A stretch of 9,049 nucleotides of DNA from positions 1 to 9,049 of the forward strand of contig SFPL01000038.1 of assembly GCA_004551905.1 (NCBI GenBank). The letters are read 5' to 3'. This document shows, piece by piece, positions 1 through 4,309 of the stretch (position 1 is the stretch's first letter; each line of letters begins with the position of its first letter). The position numbers and the translations under genes were made by a program. The DNA comes from Lentisphaeraceae bacterium. Lineage in GTDB: Bacteria; Verrucomicrobiota; Kiritimatiellia; RFP12; UBA1067. The notes beneath the pieces are model-generated. The model worked only from the letters and a program-made list of their open reading frames with translations, did no database searches and was not told the origin of the DNA.

Positions 1-74
1 GGACAGCCCCAAAGCGGAATCTCCCGCTGAAGCCCGCTTTACAAACCCAATCCGAAACTGCTATACTACCAACA
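1..74. other. Left-edge non-coding stretch with competing hairpins
   Basis: I see no start codon with a usable frame on either strand here. Positions 11-17 (AAAGCGG) can pair with 34-40 (CCGCTTT). A competing 5-bp hairpin is AGCGG at 13-17 with CCGCT at 24-28. It lies just downstream of the last minus-strand gene and could be an intergenic spacer or part of a further gene cut by the window edge. No T-run supports calling it a terminator of the leftward operon. Confidence 0.3.
39..67 (+). promoter_or_regulatory. Possible rightward promoter with extended -10, antisense to the leftward operon
   Basis: TTACAA (39-44), a 17-nt spacer and TATACT (62-67) preceded by TGC (59-61) form an extended -10 promoter candidate. 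The 9-mer TGCTATACT is identical to the -10 of the strong leftward promoter near 1510. It would start near 74 and run antisense into the last minus-strand gene, where no plus-strand gene is evident. The -35 is poor, so this may be chance. Confidence 0.2.
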
Positions 75-212
75 TCAAGCAAGAAAGCATCGTCGGCACA
101 GGGCTACGCAACGAGTGTTGCACTGGCTACTGGCTGGCGGGTACCATTCTCCCTTCATGACTAGCGACAAGACGGAGCACTTGCAGCGGTCGAGGTCCAT
201 CACGTCCATCAT
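75..212 (-). CDS. Cysteine-rich 45-aa microprotein, last visible gene of the leftward operon
   Basis: This small frame starts at ATG 212-210 and stops at TGA 77-75. Its start lies 1 nt after the stop of the upstream gene, and the end of that gene supplies the Shine-Dalgarno-like AAGGGCAAG, as at every other junction of the operon. The 45-residue product has six cysteines arranged CxC (10, 12) and then C31, C35, C39 and C42, a spacing that could bind a metal or form disulfides. There is no signal peptide. An alternative start is the second methionine. I do not recognise a family. The reality of the gene rests on the conserved junction architecture and the cysteine pattern, not on similarity. 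Confidence 0.5.
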   Translation of the reverse strand: MMDVMDLDRCKCSVLSLVMKGEWYPPASSQCNTRCVALCRRCFLA

Positions 213-213
213 C

Positions 214-480
214 TCACTTGCCCTTCGTTACTTTTTGGGGAAACTCGAAATCACCCTTGGTAAAGATCGAGACCTTTTTGGTACAGCTATCCCAATCGCA
301 AACGACCTCCAACTCCATGCGGCCCAGGACTTCGATCATCCCGCCAATACGGGCACGGTTGAACTTGGCACAAAGCTCGCCCTCGTGCATCTTCGCGTGG
401 TAGTGCAACTCGCCAATGCGCTTGGCGATGTAGTCGGCATCGTCGTCACAAAATTCAGCCAGCTTTATCTTGTCGGCCAT
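214..480 (-). CDS. Small hypothetical phage protein, 88 aa
   Basis: The chosen start is ATG 480-478, beginning MADKIKLAEF, because it sits 1 nt after the upstream stop and behind AAGGAGGGGAAG. An in-frame upstream extension to 612 would overlap the upstream gene by 130 nt. The protein is acidic near residues 10-15 (C-D-D-D-A-D), has a histidine-rich segment at 26-32 and cysteines at 11, 37, 61 and 66. The centre (39-60) looks like alternating helix and strand. No family is recognised. It is the fourth gene of the leftward operon, so a role in early phage functions is inferred only from position. Confidence 0.7.
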   Translation of the reverse strand: MADKIKLAEFCDDDADYIAKRIGELHYHAKMHEGELCAKFNRARIGGMIEVLGRMELEVVCDWDSCTKKVSIFTKGDFEFPQKVTKGK

Positions 481-481
481 C

Positions 482-1075
482 TTACTTCCCCTCCTTGACT
501 TTGGATTCAAGTTGCTTATGCAAGCAGGTCCGCTCGATTCCGGCAGACAGCTGAACCGCAATCGCGTACTCTTCGTCTTCTTTTGCTGTCGGTGTCGGCG
601 TATTCGGATCATAAGGCATCAGCAAATCGTTGCTCAGCAAGAATGCCATCGGGAACGCCTTGAGTTGCTTTTTGTAGGCAGCGCACAACACCTCGAACTT
701 CGAGGTTAGTTCCAGCCACTGAAGGTCTGTGCAGCTGGTAAAGTAGCGAAGCTTCAACGCACGTCTACGCTTCCTGCCTCGCTTCCAAACCCACGTGGTC
801 TCCACTTTGAGTTTTAGCTTGTCGGCATACCTGTTACCATATTGCTCAATGCGCATCAGCCCCAGCAGCTGAATGAAAATCTTCCGCTCCCAGGCGCTTG
901 CGATTGCGACCGTATGCTCGCGCTCAACATCATCTTCAATCTCGTCGATGGAGATACCATGTTTTTCGCAAATCTCACCAATTAGTCGCTCGGCCGCGTC
1001 GCGTTCGCCGCCATATCCGAAGTCGGCAAGCGCCTTCATCTTTCGAAGCCGTTCCTTTAAGCTGTCGACATCCAT
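482..1075 (-). CDS. DUF2786-like early phage protein, 197 aa
   Basis: The N-terminal 50 residues match the pattern of DUF2786 proteins, which are common in Mu-like and other phages: an amphipathic helix LRKMKALAD (10-18), an A-A-E-R-L helix (27-34), and then EKHGISIDEIE (37-47). In that family the equivalent end is typically a K-H-G-[LI]-S motif. A very basic patch follows at 98-108 (K-R-G-R-K-R-R-R), which may contact nucleic acid. The middle (65-135) looks helical and the tail is acidic around 165-170. The family function is not established. The start ATG 1075-1073 directly abuts the stop of the upstream gene and is preceded by AAGGAGGGCAAG. Gene reality is strong and the DUF2786 label moderate. 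Confidence 0.75.
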   Translation of the reverse strand: MDVDSLKERLRKMKALADFGYGGERDAAERLIGEICEKHGISIDEIEDDVEREHTVAIASAWERKIFIQLLGLMRIEQYGNRYADKLKLKVETTWVWKRGRKRRRALKLRYFTSCTDLQWLELTSKFEVLCAAYKKQLKAFPMAFLLSNDLLMPYDPNTPTPTAKEDEEYAIAVQLSAGIERTCLHKQLESKVKEGK

Positions 1076-1228
1076 CTACTTGCCCTCCTTGGCATGACCT
1101 TGTGAGCGCAGATAGCGCTCTTTCTTGCGCCGTTCCTTTTGCGACACCTTGCGCGGAATCGGACACACCCAGACGCGCGGGGGATCTACCGTCAATGACA
1201 TATACCCTGTCCAATTCTTCTCGCTCAT
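1076..1228 (-). CDS. Small basic hypothetical protein, 50 aa
   Basis: The start ATG 1228-1226 (MSEKNWTGYM) is 1 nt after the stop of the Cro-like gene and behind GGAGGGCAAG. A longer in-frame reading to 1348 would lie inside the Cro-like gene, so it is rejected. The product begins with a short hydrophobic stretch and proline-rich segment (15-25), then becomes strongly basic at 26-41 (R-K-x-x-Q-K-E-R-R-K-K-E-R). This suggests a short unstructured N-terminus and a charged helix that could bind nucleic acid. I recognise no family. It is the second gene of the operon. Confidence 0.65.
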   Translation of the reverse strand: MSEKNWTGYMSLTVDPPRVWVCPIPRKVSQKERRKKERYLRSQGHAKEGK

Positions 1229-1229
1229 C

Positions 1230-1427
1230 TCACTTGCCCTCCGCCAGCTCGCCGGGCTTAAGGCCCATGCGGCGCATCTTGCGCGCCAGCTCCGCGGACG
1301 GCTTGCGCTCGCCCTGCAAAACTTTCCGCAGGTGCGTGTGGCTGACACCGCAGCGCCGCGCCGCGGCGCCCAGCCCGCGCAGCTCGGTCGTCCGCCTTAT
1401 CGGCATCTTCAAACTCGTTTTGTTCAT
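1230..1427 (-). CDS. Cro/Ner-like helix-turn-helix regulator, 65 aa
   Basis: This is a short DNA-binding protein made almost entirely of one helix-turn-helix unit: LGAAARRCGVSHTHLRKVLQG at about 19-39, flanked by a basic N-terminus (11-17) and a third helix (44-55). Single-domain HTH proteins of this size, transcribed divergently from a phage repressor, are typically Cro- or Ner-type early repressors that shut off the lysogeny promoter and moderate early transcription. The start ATG 1427-1425 is behind AAGGAG with good spacing. It is the first gene of the leftward operon and lies 137 nt from the opposing repressor gene. Its operators are expected in that gap. The functional assignment rests on size, HTH pattern and position. 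It could also be an excisionase-like protein. Confidence 0.75.
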   Translation of the reverse strand: MNKTSLKMPIRRTTELRGLGAAARRCGVSHTHLRKVLQGERKPSAELARKMRRMGLKPGELAEGK

Positions 1428-1444
1428 GGCCTCTCCTTGTCTGT

Positions 1445-1474
1445 TTGCGTTTTCTCAGTTCGTTGTGGTATACT
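1445..1474 (+). promoter_or_regulatory. Candidate promoter for the CI-like repressor operon
   Basis: TTGCGT (1445-1450), an 18-nt spacer and TATACT (1469-1474) form this candidate, with TGG (1466-1468) making an extended -10. The -35 matches only three of six positions, which fits a weak or activated maintenance promoter. Transcription would begin near 1481 and leave a leader of about 84 nt before the repressor ATG. Its -10 forms one arm of the inverted repeat shared with the leftward promoter. Confidence 0.45.
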
Positions 1475-1510
1475 TCACGCGTCCTTTGGACGGTCACGGT
1501 GTGAAGTATA
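1469..1510. repeat. Perfect 10-bp inverted repeat, probable repressor operator
   Basis: TATACTTCAC (1469-1478) is the exact inverse of GTGAAGTATA (1501-1510), with 22 nt between. Each arm contains the -10 box of one of the two opposing promoters. Arm centres are 32 bp apart, about three helical turns, so dimers on the two arms would face the same side of the DNA. Related sequences GTGAAAG occur at 1521-1527 and 1552-1558. This is the expected kind of target for the HTH proteins on either side. Binding is inferred. Confidence 0.6.
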
Positions 1511-1534
1511 GCACATATCTGTGAAAGGTGTCAA
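1505..1534 (-). promoter_or_regulatory. Strong leftward early promoter
   Basis: On the minus strand there is a perfect -35 TTGACA (1534-1529), an 18-nt spacer and TATACT (1510-1505), with TGC just upstream making an extended -10. Transcription would start near 1498 and run into the Cro-like gene after a leader of about 70 nt. One GTGAAAG half-site (1521-1527) lies in the spacer and GTGAAGTATA overlaps the -10, so a bound repressor would occlude polymerase. This is the best promoter match in the window. Confidence 0.7.
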
Positions 1535-1564
1535 GGGGGTTTCTCAAAAAAGTGAAAGGGCTCT

Positions 1565-1894
1565 ATGAGCAGAATTGGTGAAAGAATGCGAGAGCTACGT
1601 GGGCCATCTTCCTTGCGGGAGATGGCAGAGGCCATTGGCATCAAATATAACGCCTGGGCGCGATATGAGGCTGGCGGAGCTTTGCCAGGAGCTGAAATCA
1701 TTGAAAAGATATGCCGCGTGCATTCCTGCTCAGCCGATTGGTTGCTAGGCTTGAAGGACCGCAACAACACATCATCGGCGAAGCCTCCTCCATCGGCCAT
1801 CAACCTTGCCGAGTTGCGCGCGACAGCCGCGCAGCTTGCGGAGGAATCCGCCGCGCTTGCCGGCACGATCAAGAAACTGAAGAAGCTGCTGTAA
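1565..1894 (+). CDS. CI-like XRE-family repressor without a peptidase domain, 109 aa
   Basis: The N-terminal 65 residues are a classic HTH_3/XRE domain: IGERMRELRG (4-13), a recognition region SLREMAEAIGIKYNAWARYE at 16-35, and the family-typical end SADWLLGLKD (56-65). Proteins of this type bind operator DNA as dimers and maintain lysogeny. After a proline-rich linker (73-77), residues 81-109 form a probable coiled-coil dimerisation helix rich in Ala, Glu and Lys. There is no S24 peptidase domain, so RecA-stimulated self-cleavage of the LexA/CI type is not expected and induction must work another way. The start ATG 1565 follows AAAGGG, and a GTGAAAG operator-like site overlaps this RBS. It is divergent from the Cro-like gene and followed at 13 nt by the next gene. 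Confidence 0.85.
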   Translation: MSRIGERMRELRGPSSLREMAEAIGIKYNAWARYEAGGALPGAEIIEKICRVHSCSADWLLGLKDRNNTSSAKPPPSAINLAELRATAAQLAEESAALAGTIKKLKKLL

Positions 1895-1907
1895 GTGAGG
1901 TGGTGAG

Positions 1908-2540
1908 GTGAGCGCAAACCACGATTCCTTTGTTCCGATTGACATTCCATCGCTGATTCGTCAGTGCGAAGAGTGGGCGGAACGATGCGTAAAGAATGGC
2001 GATGTCCTTCCTCCGGCCTTGGCTTTTGATCCGGCTAAAAGGGATAGTGTGTTTTGGTTATTTGACATCCAGATAAAGCAAAAATACGGACAGATCAGAC
2101 ATAAGGTTCACGAAATCATTTACAGGCACGCATCACTGCCGCAATCCCTTGAAAACTTGTTTGCAGTTCGCTGCATGGCCTTGCTAGCGAAGACGCTGAT
2201 AAAATTGTCCTTTGTGCAATACTGCGACTGGGTAAAAGGCGTCCTCTCCGCGCGGGACGAACAGACGGCCTTTTATTGGGCCCTGACGTATTTCTGGCAA
2301 TACTCCGAGCAAGACTTCAGGAAGTCCATCTGGGATGAAGAGATTCACCGTCTCGGATTGTGCCATGACACGACCTTGCTGCCAAATTACTGGACAAGGG
2401 GGAAACTCGGCGATGAACTGAGGTTGGAAATGGCGGTAAAGCTGGAGCGAGAGGCACGTGAACATTTGGAACAATGCGGGAAAACCATTGCGGCATTGAA
2501 GCAAAGAATGCCTCAAAGACATACTCGTAAAAAACCGTAA
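1908..2540 (+). CDS. Unrecognised 210-aa protein in the repressor operon
   Basis: The start is GTG 1908, behind GAGGTGGTGAG and 13 nt after the repressor stop. The gene ends just before an intrinsic terminator, so it is co-transcribed with the repressor and probably expressed in the lysogen. The protein is soluble-looking and mainly helical, with many aromatic residues (W18, then several W, Y and F through 50-150), a hydrophobic helical centre near 85-110 and a Lys/Arg-rich C-terminus. No signal peptide or clear transmembrane segment is seen. I do not recognise a family. By position it could be lysogeny cargo such as a superinfection-exclusion or defence factor, or a partner of the repressor. 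This is inference from context only. Confidence 0.7.
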   Translation: MSANHDSFVPIDIPSLIRQCEEWAERCVKNGDVLPPALAFDPAKRDSVFWLFDIQIKQKYGQIRHKVHEIIYRHASLPQSLENLFAVRCMALLAKTLIKLSFVQYCDWVKGVLSARDEQTAFYWALTYFWQYSEQDFRKSIWDEEIHRLGLCHDTTLLPNYWTRGKLGDELRLEMAVKLEREAREHLEQCGKTIAALKQRMPQRHTRKKP

Positions 2541-2553
2541 TGACGCAACGCTT

Positions 2554-2584
2554 CCCCTGTAACTTTGTTACAGGGGTAATTTTT
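2554..2584 (+). terminator. Intrinsic terminator of the repressor operon
   Basis: CCCCTGTAAC (2554-2563) pairs perfectly with GTTACAGGGG (2567-2576) around a TTT loop, followed by TAATTTTT. This 10-bp stem and T-run lie 14 nt after the stop of the 210-aa gene. The opposite strand lacks a T-run, so it acts rightward only. It isolates the lysogeny operon from the late genes. Confidence 0.9.
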
Positions 2585-2614
2585 GCCGCGCAAAGTGCCG
2601 CGCAAAGTGCCGCG
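2585..2614. repeat. 12-bp tandem repeat directly behind the terminator
   Basis: The unit GCCGCGCAAAGT occurs twice in perfect tandem (2585-2596, 2597-2608) and is followed by six bases of a third copy (2609-2614). The array begins immediately after the terminator T-run. It could be a slippage-prone tract or a protein-binding array. No function is visible. Confidence 0.8.
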
Positions 2615-2630
2615 GAGATTTGTCGATGGA

Positions 2631-2678
2631 ATGCGCGCACGCCCTCGCGTATGCGCGCGGCTCTGCGCGCGCACGAGG
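2631..2678. repeat. Alternating GC tract with stem-loop potential
   Basis: TGCGCGC recurs three times: from 2632, 2652 and 2664. Alternating purine-pyrimidine G/C tracts can adopt left-handed DNA. CCTCG (2643-2647) can pair with CGAGG (2674-2678), and the inner GCGC (2653-2656) with GCGC (2665-2668), giving an imperfect stem. No coding sequence is convincing here. Confidence 0.5.
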
Positions 2679-2710
2679 ATAACGCGCCAAAACTGCCGCG
2701 CTGCCTTGCA

Positions 2711-2759
2711 ATCAAGTTGATTGAAATTTCCAACGGTTGGAAATTTGAAACAACTTGAT
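2711..2759. repeat. 49-bp near-perfect palindrome
   Basis: The left arm (2711-2734) and right arm (2736-2759) are inverse copies matching at 22 of 24 positions around a single central G. The outer ends read ATCAAGTTG and CAACTTGAT, and the centre reads CCAAC-G-GTTGG. There is no T-run after it, so it is not a simple terminator. It lies in the gene-free region before the late operon. It might be a dispersed chromosomal or phage repeat, a regulator-binding site or a cruciform. Confidence 0.85.
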
Positions 2760-2761
2760 AC

Positions 2762-2840
2762 CCCCTTGCAACCCTGTTTTGCCCGCCTAACCCTTTTCAG
2801 CTTGTTTTGTCCGTTTTGACCGCCCAACCCCTTGCAACCC
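2762..2840. repeat. Nested direct repeats upstream of the late operon
   Basis: The 13-mer CCCCTTGCAACCC is exact at 2762-2774 and 2828-2840, 66 bp apart. Between them lies a second pair, GTTTTG-x-CCGCC-x-AACCC at 2776-2793 and 2813-2830, matching at 16 of 18 positions, plus a shorter GTTTTGTCC at 2804. A further TTGCAA occurs near 2706. The arrangement looks like a repeated binding array or the remains of a duplicated element. Confidence 0.75.
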
Positions 2841-2850
2841 CTTCGCGCGT

Positions 2851-2879
2851 TTGTGTCTTGACATTCCCTGTGCGACAAT
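2851..2879 (+). promoter_or_regulatory. Weak candidate promoter for the late operon
   Basis: TTGTGT (2851-2856), a 17-nt spacer and GACAAT (2874-2879) are the best pairing I find upstream of 2995. A perfect TTGACA at 2858-2863 has no -10 at normal spacing. This would suit a promoter that needs an activator, as Mu late promoters do. The call is tentative. Confidence 0.25.
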
Positions 2880-2922
2880 ACACGCGCTTCTGCGGACTGT
2901 TGGTTGGAAACGCGTGGCCTCC

Positions 2923-2945
2923 TCCTCCGCCAAGGCTACGGAGGA
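2923..2945 (+). repeat. Leader hairpin before the late operon
   Basis: TCCTCCG (2923-2929) pairs with CGGAGGA (2939-2945) around a 9-nt loop, giving a perfect 7-bp stem. An internal GCC-AA-GGC is an alternative fold. It lies 49 nt before the ATG of the first late gene. The motif resembles a dispersed hairpin I associate with several environmental bacterial genomes, but this needs a search. Confidence 0.55.
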
Positions 2946-2994
2946 TGAACCTCTGACCGAGACGGAGGAGGAGGCAGGCGCGAAAAAGGAACGA

Positions 2995-3459
2995 ATGGAA
3001 AACGAAAAGATAGACGAGCTGGTAAAGATCGCGGTCGCGGCCGACCTCGAGGGGGTGGATTTTCTCTCGCAGTTCTCCTACGCCCAGCTCGCCGACGGCT
3101 ACAACGGCATCGGCCCGGAGTTCCTGAAGCCTGGCATCCGCGCAAAGGTCTCGGAGTTCCTGCACATCTTCGCGCCCGCGGCCCTTGGCCACGACCTCCG
3201 CAACGAATTGAGCGACGGAACGCGCCGGGGCTTCCAGGCCGCAAACGATGAATTCTACCGCAACTGCCTCCGGCTCGCCGACTACCACTACAGCGCCGAC
3301 AAGCGCCGCCGCCGCCGCGCCCGCGCCGTCGCCCAGGTCCTCTACGGGTTCGTCTCCGCCGAGAGCTTCGGATGGCGCGCGTGGCAGGAGGCGAAGGAAC
3401 GCCACGCGGCGAAACTGGCTTCAGGCAATTCCGTCTGGAACAAAAAGGAGGAAAAATGA
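2995..3459 (+). CDS. Phage protein, possibly DUF1353-like, 154 aa
   Basis: I choose ATG 2995 because AAGGA lies just upstream. The reading frame stays open back to a TTG at 2851, but that extension is hairpin/repeat sequence with no RBS. The protein has an N-terminal helix, then a conserved-looking segment with NGIGPE (37-42), APAALGHDLRNE (60-71) and an AANDEFYRNC helix (82-91), then a basic helix (103-110) and an aromatic C-terminal part with F125, W127 and W130. The 'PAA-x-x-H-D' turn followed by an 'A-x-D-x-x-F' helix recalls DUF1353-type phage proteins, whose function is unknown. It overlaps the lipoprotein start by ATGA, so the two are translationally coupled. The gene is firm and the family uncertain. 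Confidence 0.75.
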   Translation: MENEKIDELVKIAVAADLEGVDFLSQFSYAQLADGYNGIGPEFLKPGIRAKVSEFLHIFAPAALGHDLRNELSDGTRRGFQAANDEFYRNCLRLADYHYSADKRRRRRARAVAQVLYGFVSAESFGWRAWQEAKERHAAKLASGNSVWNKKEEK

Positions 3460-3971
3460 AAAAGCTACTCATGCTCGCGGCTCTCGCCGCAATCGCTGCC
3501 GGATGCAGCGTGACGAAGATCAACTACAAGAAGGACGCCGACGGCGTATGCGAGTACCGCATCTACCACAACGACCACTGGCTCAAGCGCGACACGGGCG
3601 CCATGAGCGGCGGCATGTCGAAGGACGGCAAGTTCGAAGTCAAGCTCGAAAGCGCGACCGTCTCGCCCAGCGAGGAGTTCAACCGCACGATGCAGACCTA
3701 CACGACTGCGTTCGTCCAGCTTGCGCAGATCGCCGCGGCCGCCTACAACCCGTCGGCGAGCCTCGCGGCCCAGGGCGCCGACCCGACTGCCGTTGCCAAA
3801 CTCGTTGAGGCGCAGAGTGCCGCGAAGACGGCGGAGATATCCGCGAAGTCGCAGCGCGAGACTGCGAACATTAAGGCCGCAAGCGAGGCGTCCATCGCGG
3901 CAAAGCAGGCCGAAAGCGCGACCGCCTCTGCCGACTGCCCAAACGGCGAATGCAATTACGAGCTGAAGTAA
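3456..3971 (+). CDS. Phage-encoded lipoprotein with Ala-rich helical tail, 171 aa
   Basis: ATG 3456 sits 4 nt after AAGGAGG and overlaps the previous stop. Residues 1-17 form a lipoprotein signal: K2-K3, a hydrophobic run LLMLAALAAIAA, and a lipobox A-A-G-C with the acylated cysteine at 17. The following 60 residues look like a small beta-rich domain. Residues from about 85 are Ala-rich, and about 110-155 are likely helical or coiled coil with regular A, K, E and S. The end carries a C-P-N-G-E-C pair that could form a disulfide. It should be anchored in a membrane facing the periplasm. Next to a membrane protein in a phage late operon it might be a spanin-type lysis protein or a lysogeny surface protein. 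No proline-rich Rz1 signature is seen. Confidence 0.8.
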   Translation: MKKLLMLAALAAIAAGCSVTKINYKKDADGVCEYRIYHNDHWLKRDTGAMSGGMSKDGKFEVKLESATVSPSEEFNRTMQTYTTAFVQLAQIAAAAYNPSASLAAQGADPTAVAKLVEAQSAAKTAEISAKSQRETANIKAASEASIAAKQAESATASADCPNGECNYELK

Positions 3972-3972
3972 C

Positions 3973-4305
3973 ATGACGGCGTTTGCGGTACTTGCGGCTG
4001 CTGCCATATCCGGCCAGGGCGACGGGGCGTTCGTGTCGTCCGGGTTCGCGACGGCGCTGCTCGGGACCGGCGGGATCGCCGGGATTATCGGCTACCTCGG
4101 CGGACGCAAGCACCGCGTTACGGTCGAGCCGTCGATCTGCGAGGAGCGGCACAAGCTGCTCACTGGGCAGATCGAGAACATCTACTCTCGGCTTAACACG
4201 CTCGAGAACAACAACTCGGAACACACGGCCCAACTGCGCGCGATCGAGACTCAGGTCAAGTCGATGGACAGCAAGCTCGACCGCATAATTGGGAAACTGG
4301 GGTGA
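3973..4305 (+). CDS. Small membrane-anchored coiled-coil protein, Mu gp25/DUF2730-like, 110 aa
   Basis: The protein has hydrophobic N-terminal segments (1-13 and a glycine-rich segment at 20-43), then a basic stop-transfer R45-K46-H47-R48. From about 57 to 108 a heptad-like coiled coil follows (for example IENIYSRLNTLENN and IETQVKSMDSKLDRII). In Mu-like phages the gene at this place, two before the DUF3486 small terminase, is the gp25/DUF2730 type with one membrane helix and a coiled coil. Sequence identity is not evident, so the label rests on architecture and order. The start ATG 3973 is 1 nt after the lipoprotein stop, with only a weak RBS, suggesting coupling. A holin- or spanin-related role is an alternative. 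Confidence 0.7.
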   Translation: MTAFAVLAAAAISGQGDGAFVSSGFATALLGTGGIAGIIGYLGGRKHRVTVEPSICEERHKLLTGQIENIYSRLNTLENNNSEHTAQLRAIETQVKSMDSKLDRIIGKLG

Positions 4306-4309
4306 CACC

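Larger units (their letters stand above)
2541..2994. other. Gene-free repeat-dense intergenic region
   Basis: This 454-nt stretch separates the lysogeny operon from the late-type operon. It holds, in order, the intrinsic terminator, the tandem 12-mers, the alternating GC tract, the 49-bp palindrome, the nested direct repeats, a weak promoter candidate and a leader hairpin. Open frames crossing it (for example the plus frame from 2540, and the TTG-initiated extension of the next gene from 2851) lack ribosome binding sites and consist of repeat sequence, so I do not call them. Confidence 0.7.

Noticed and set aside
115..498. Long plus-strand open frame opposite the two left small genes
   Set aside because: It begins with TTG without an RBS and is a shadow of minus-strand genes that have good start signals and tight junctions.
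898..1524. 208-codon plus-strand open frame
   Set aside because: It runs opposite three coupled minus-strand genes, has a low-complexity Arg/Ser-rich product, and crosses the promoter region.
1428..1564. Possible tRNA or small RNA gene between the regulators
   Set aside because: The inverted repeat is explained by promoter and operator elements; no cloverleaf is visible.
2540..2758. 72-codon plus-strand frame after the 210-aa gene
   Set aside because: It starts at the terminator and reads through tandem repeats and the palindrome, with no RBS.
2585..2840. Possible CRISPR array
   Set aside because: Repeats are two or three unequal copies with no regular spacers and no cas genes nearby.
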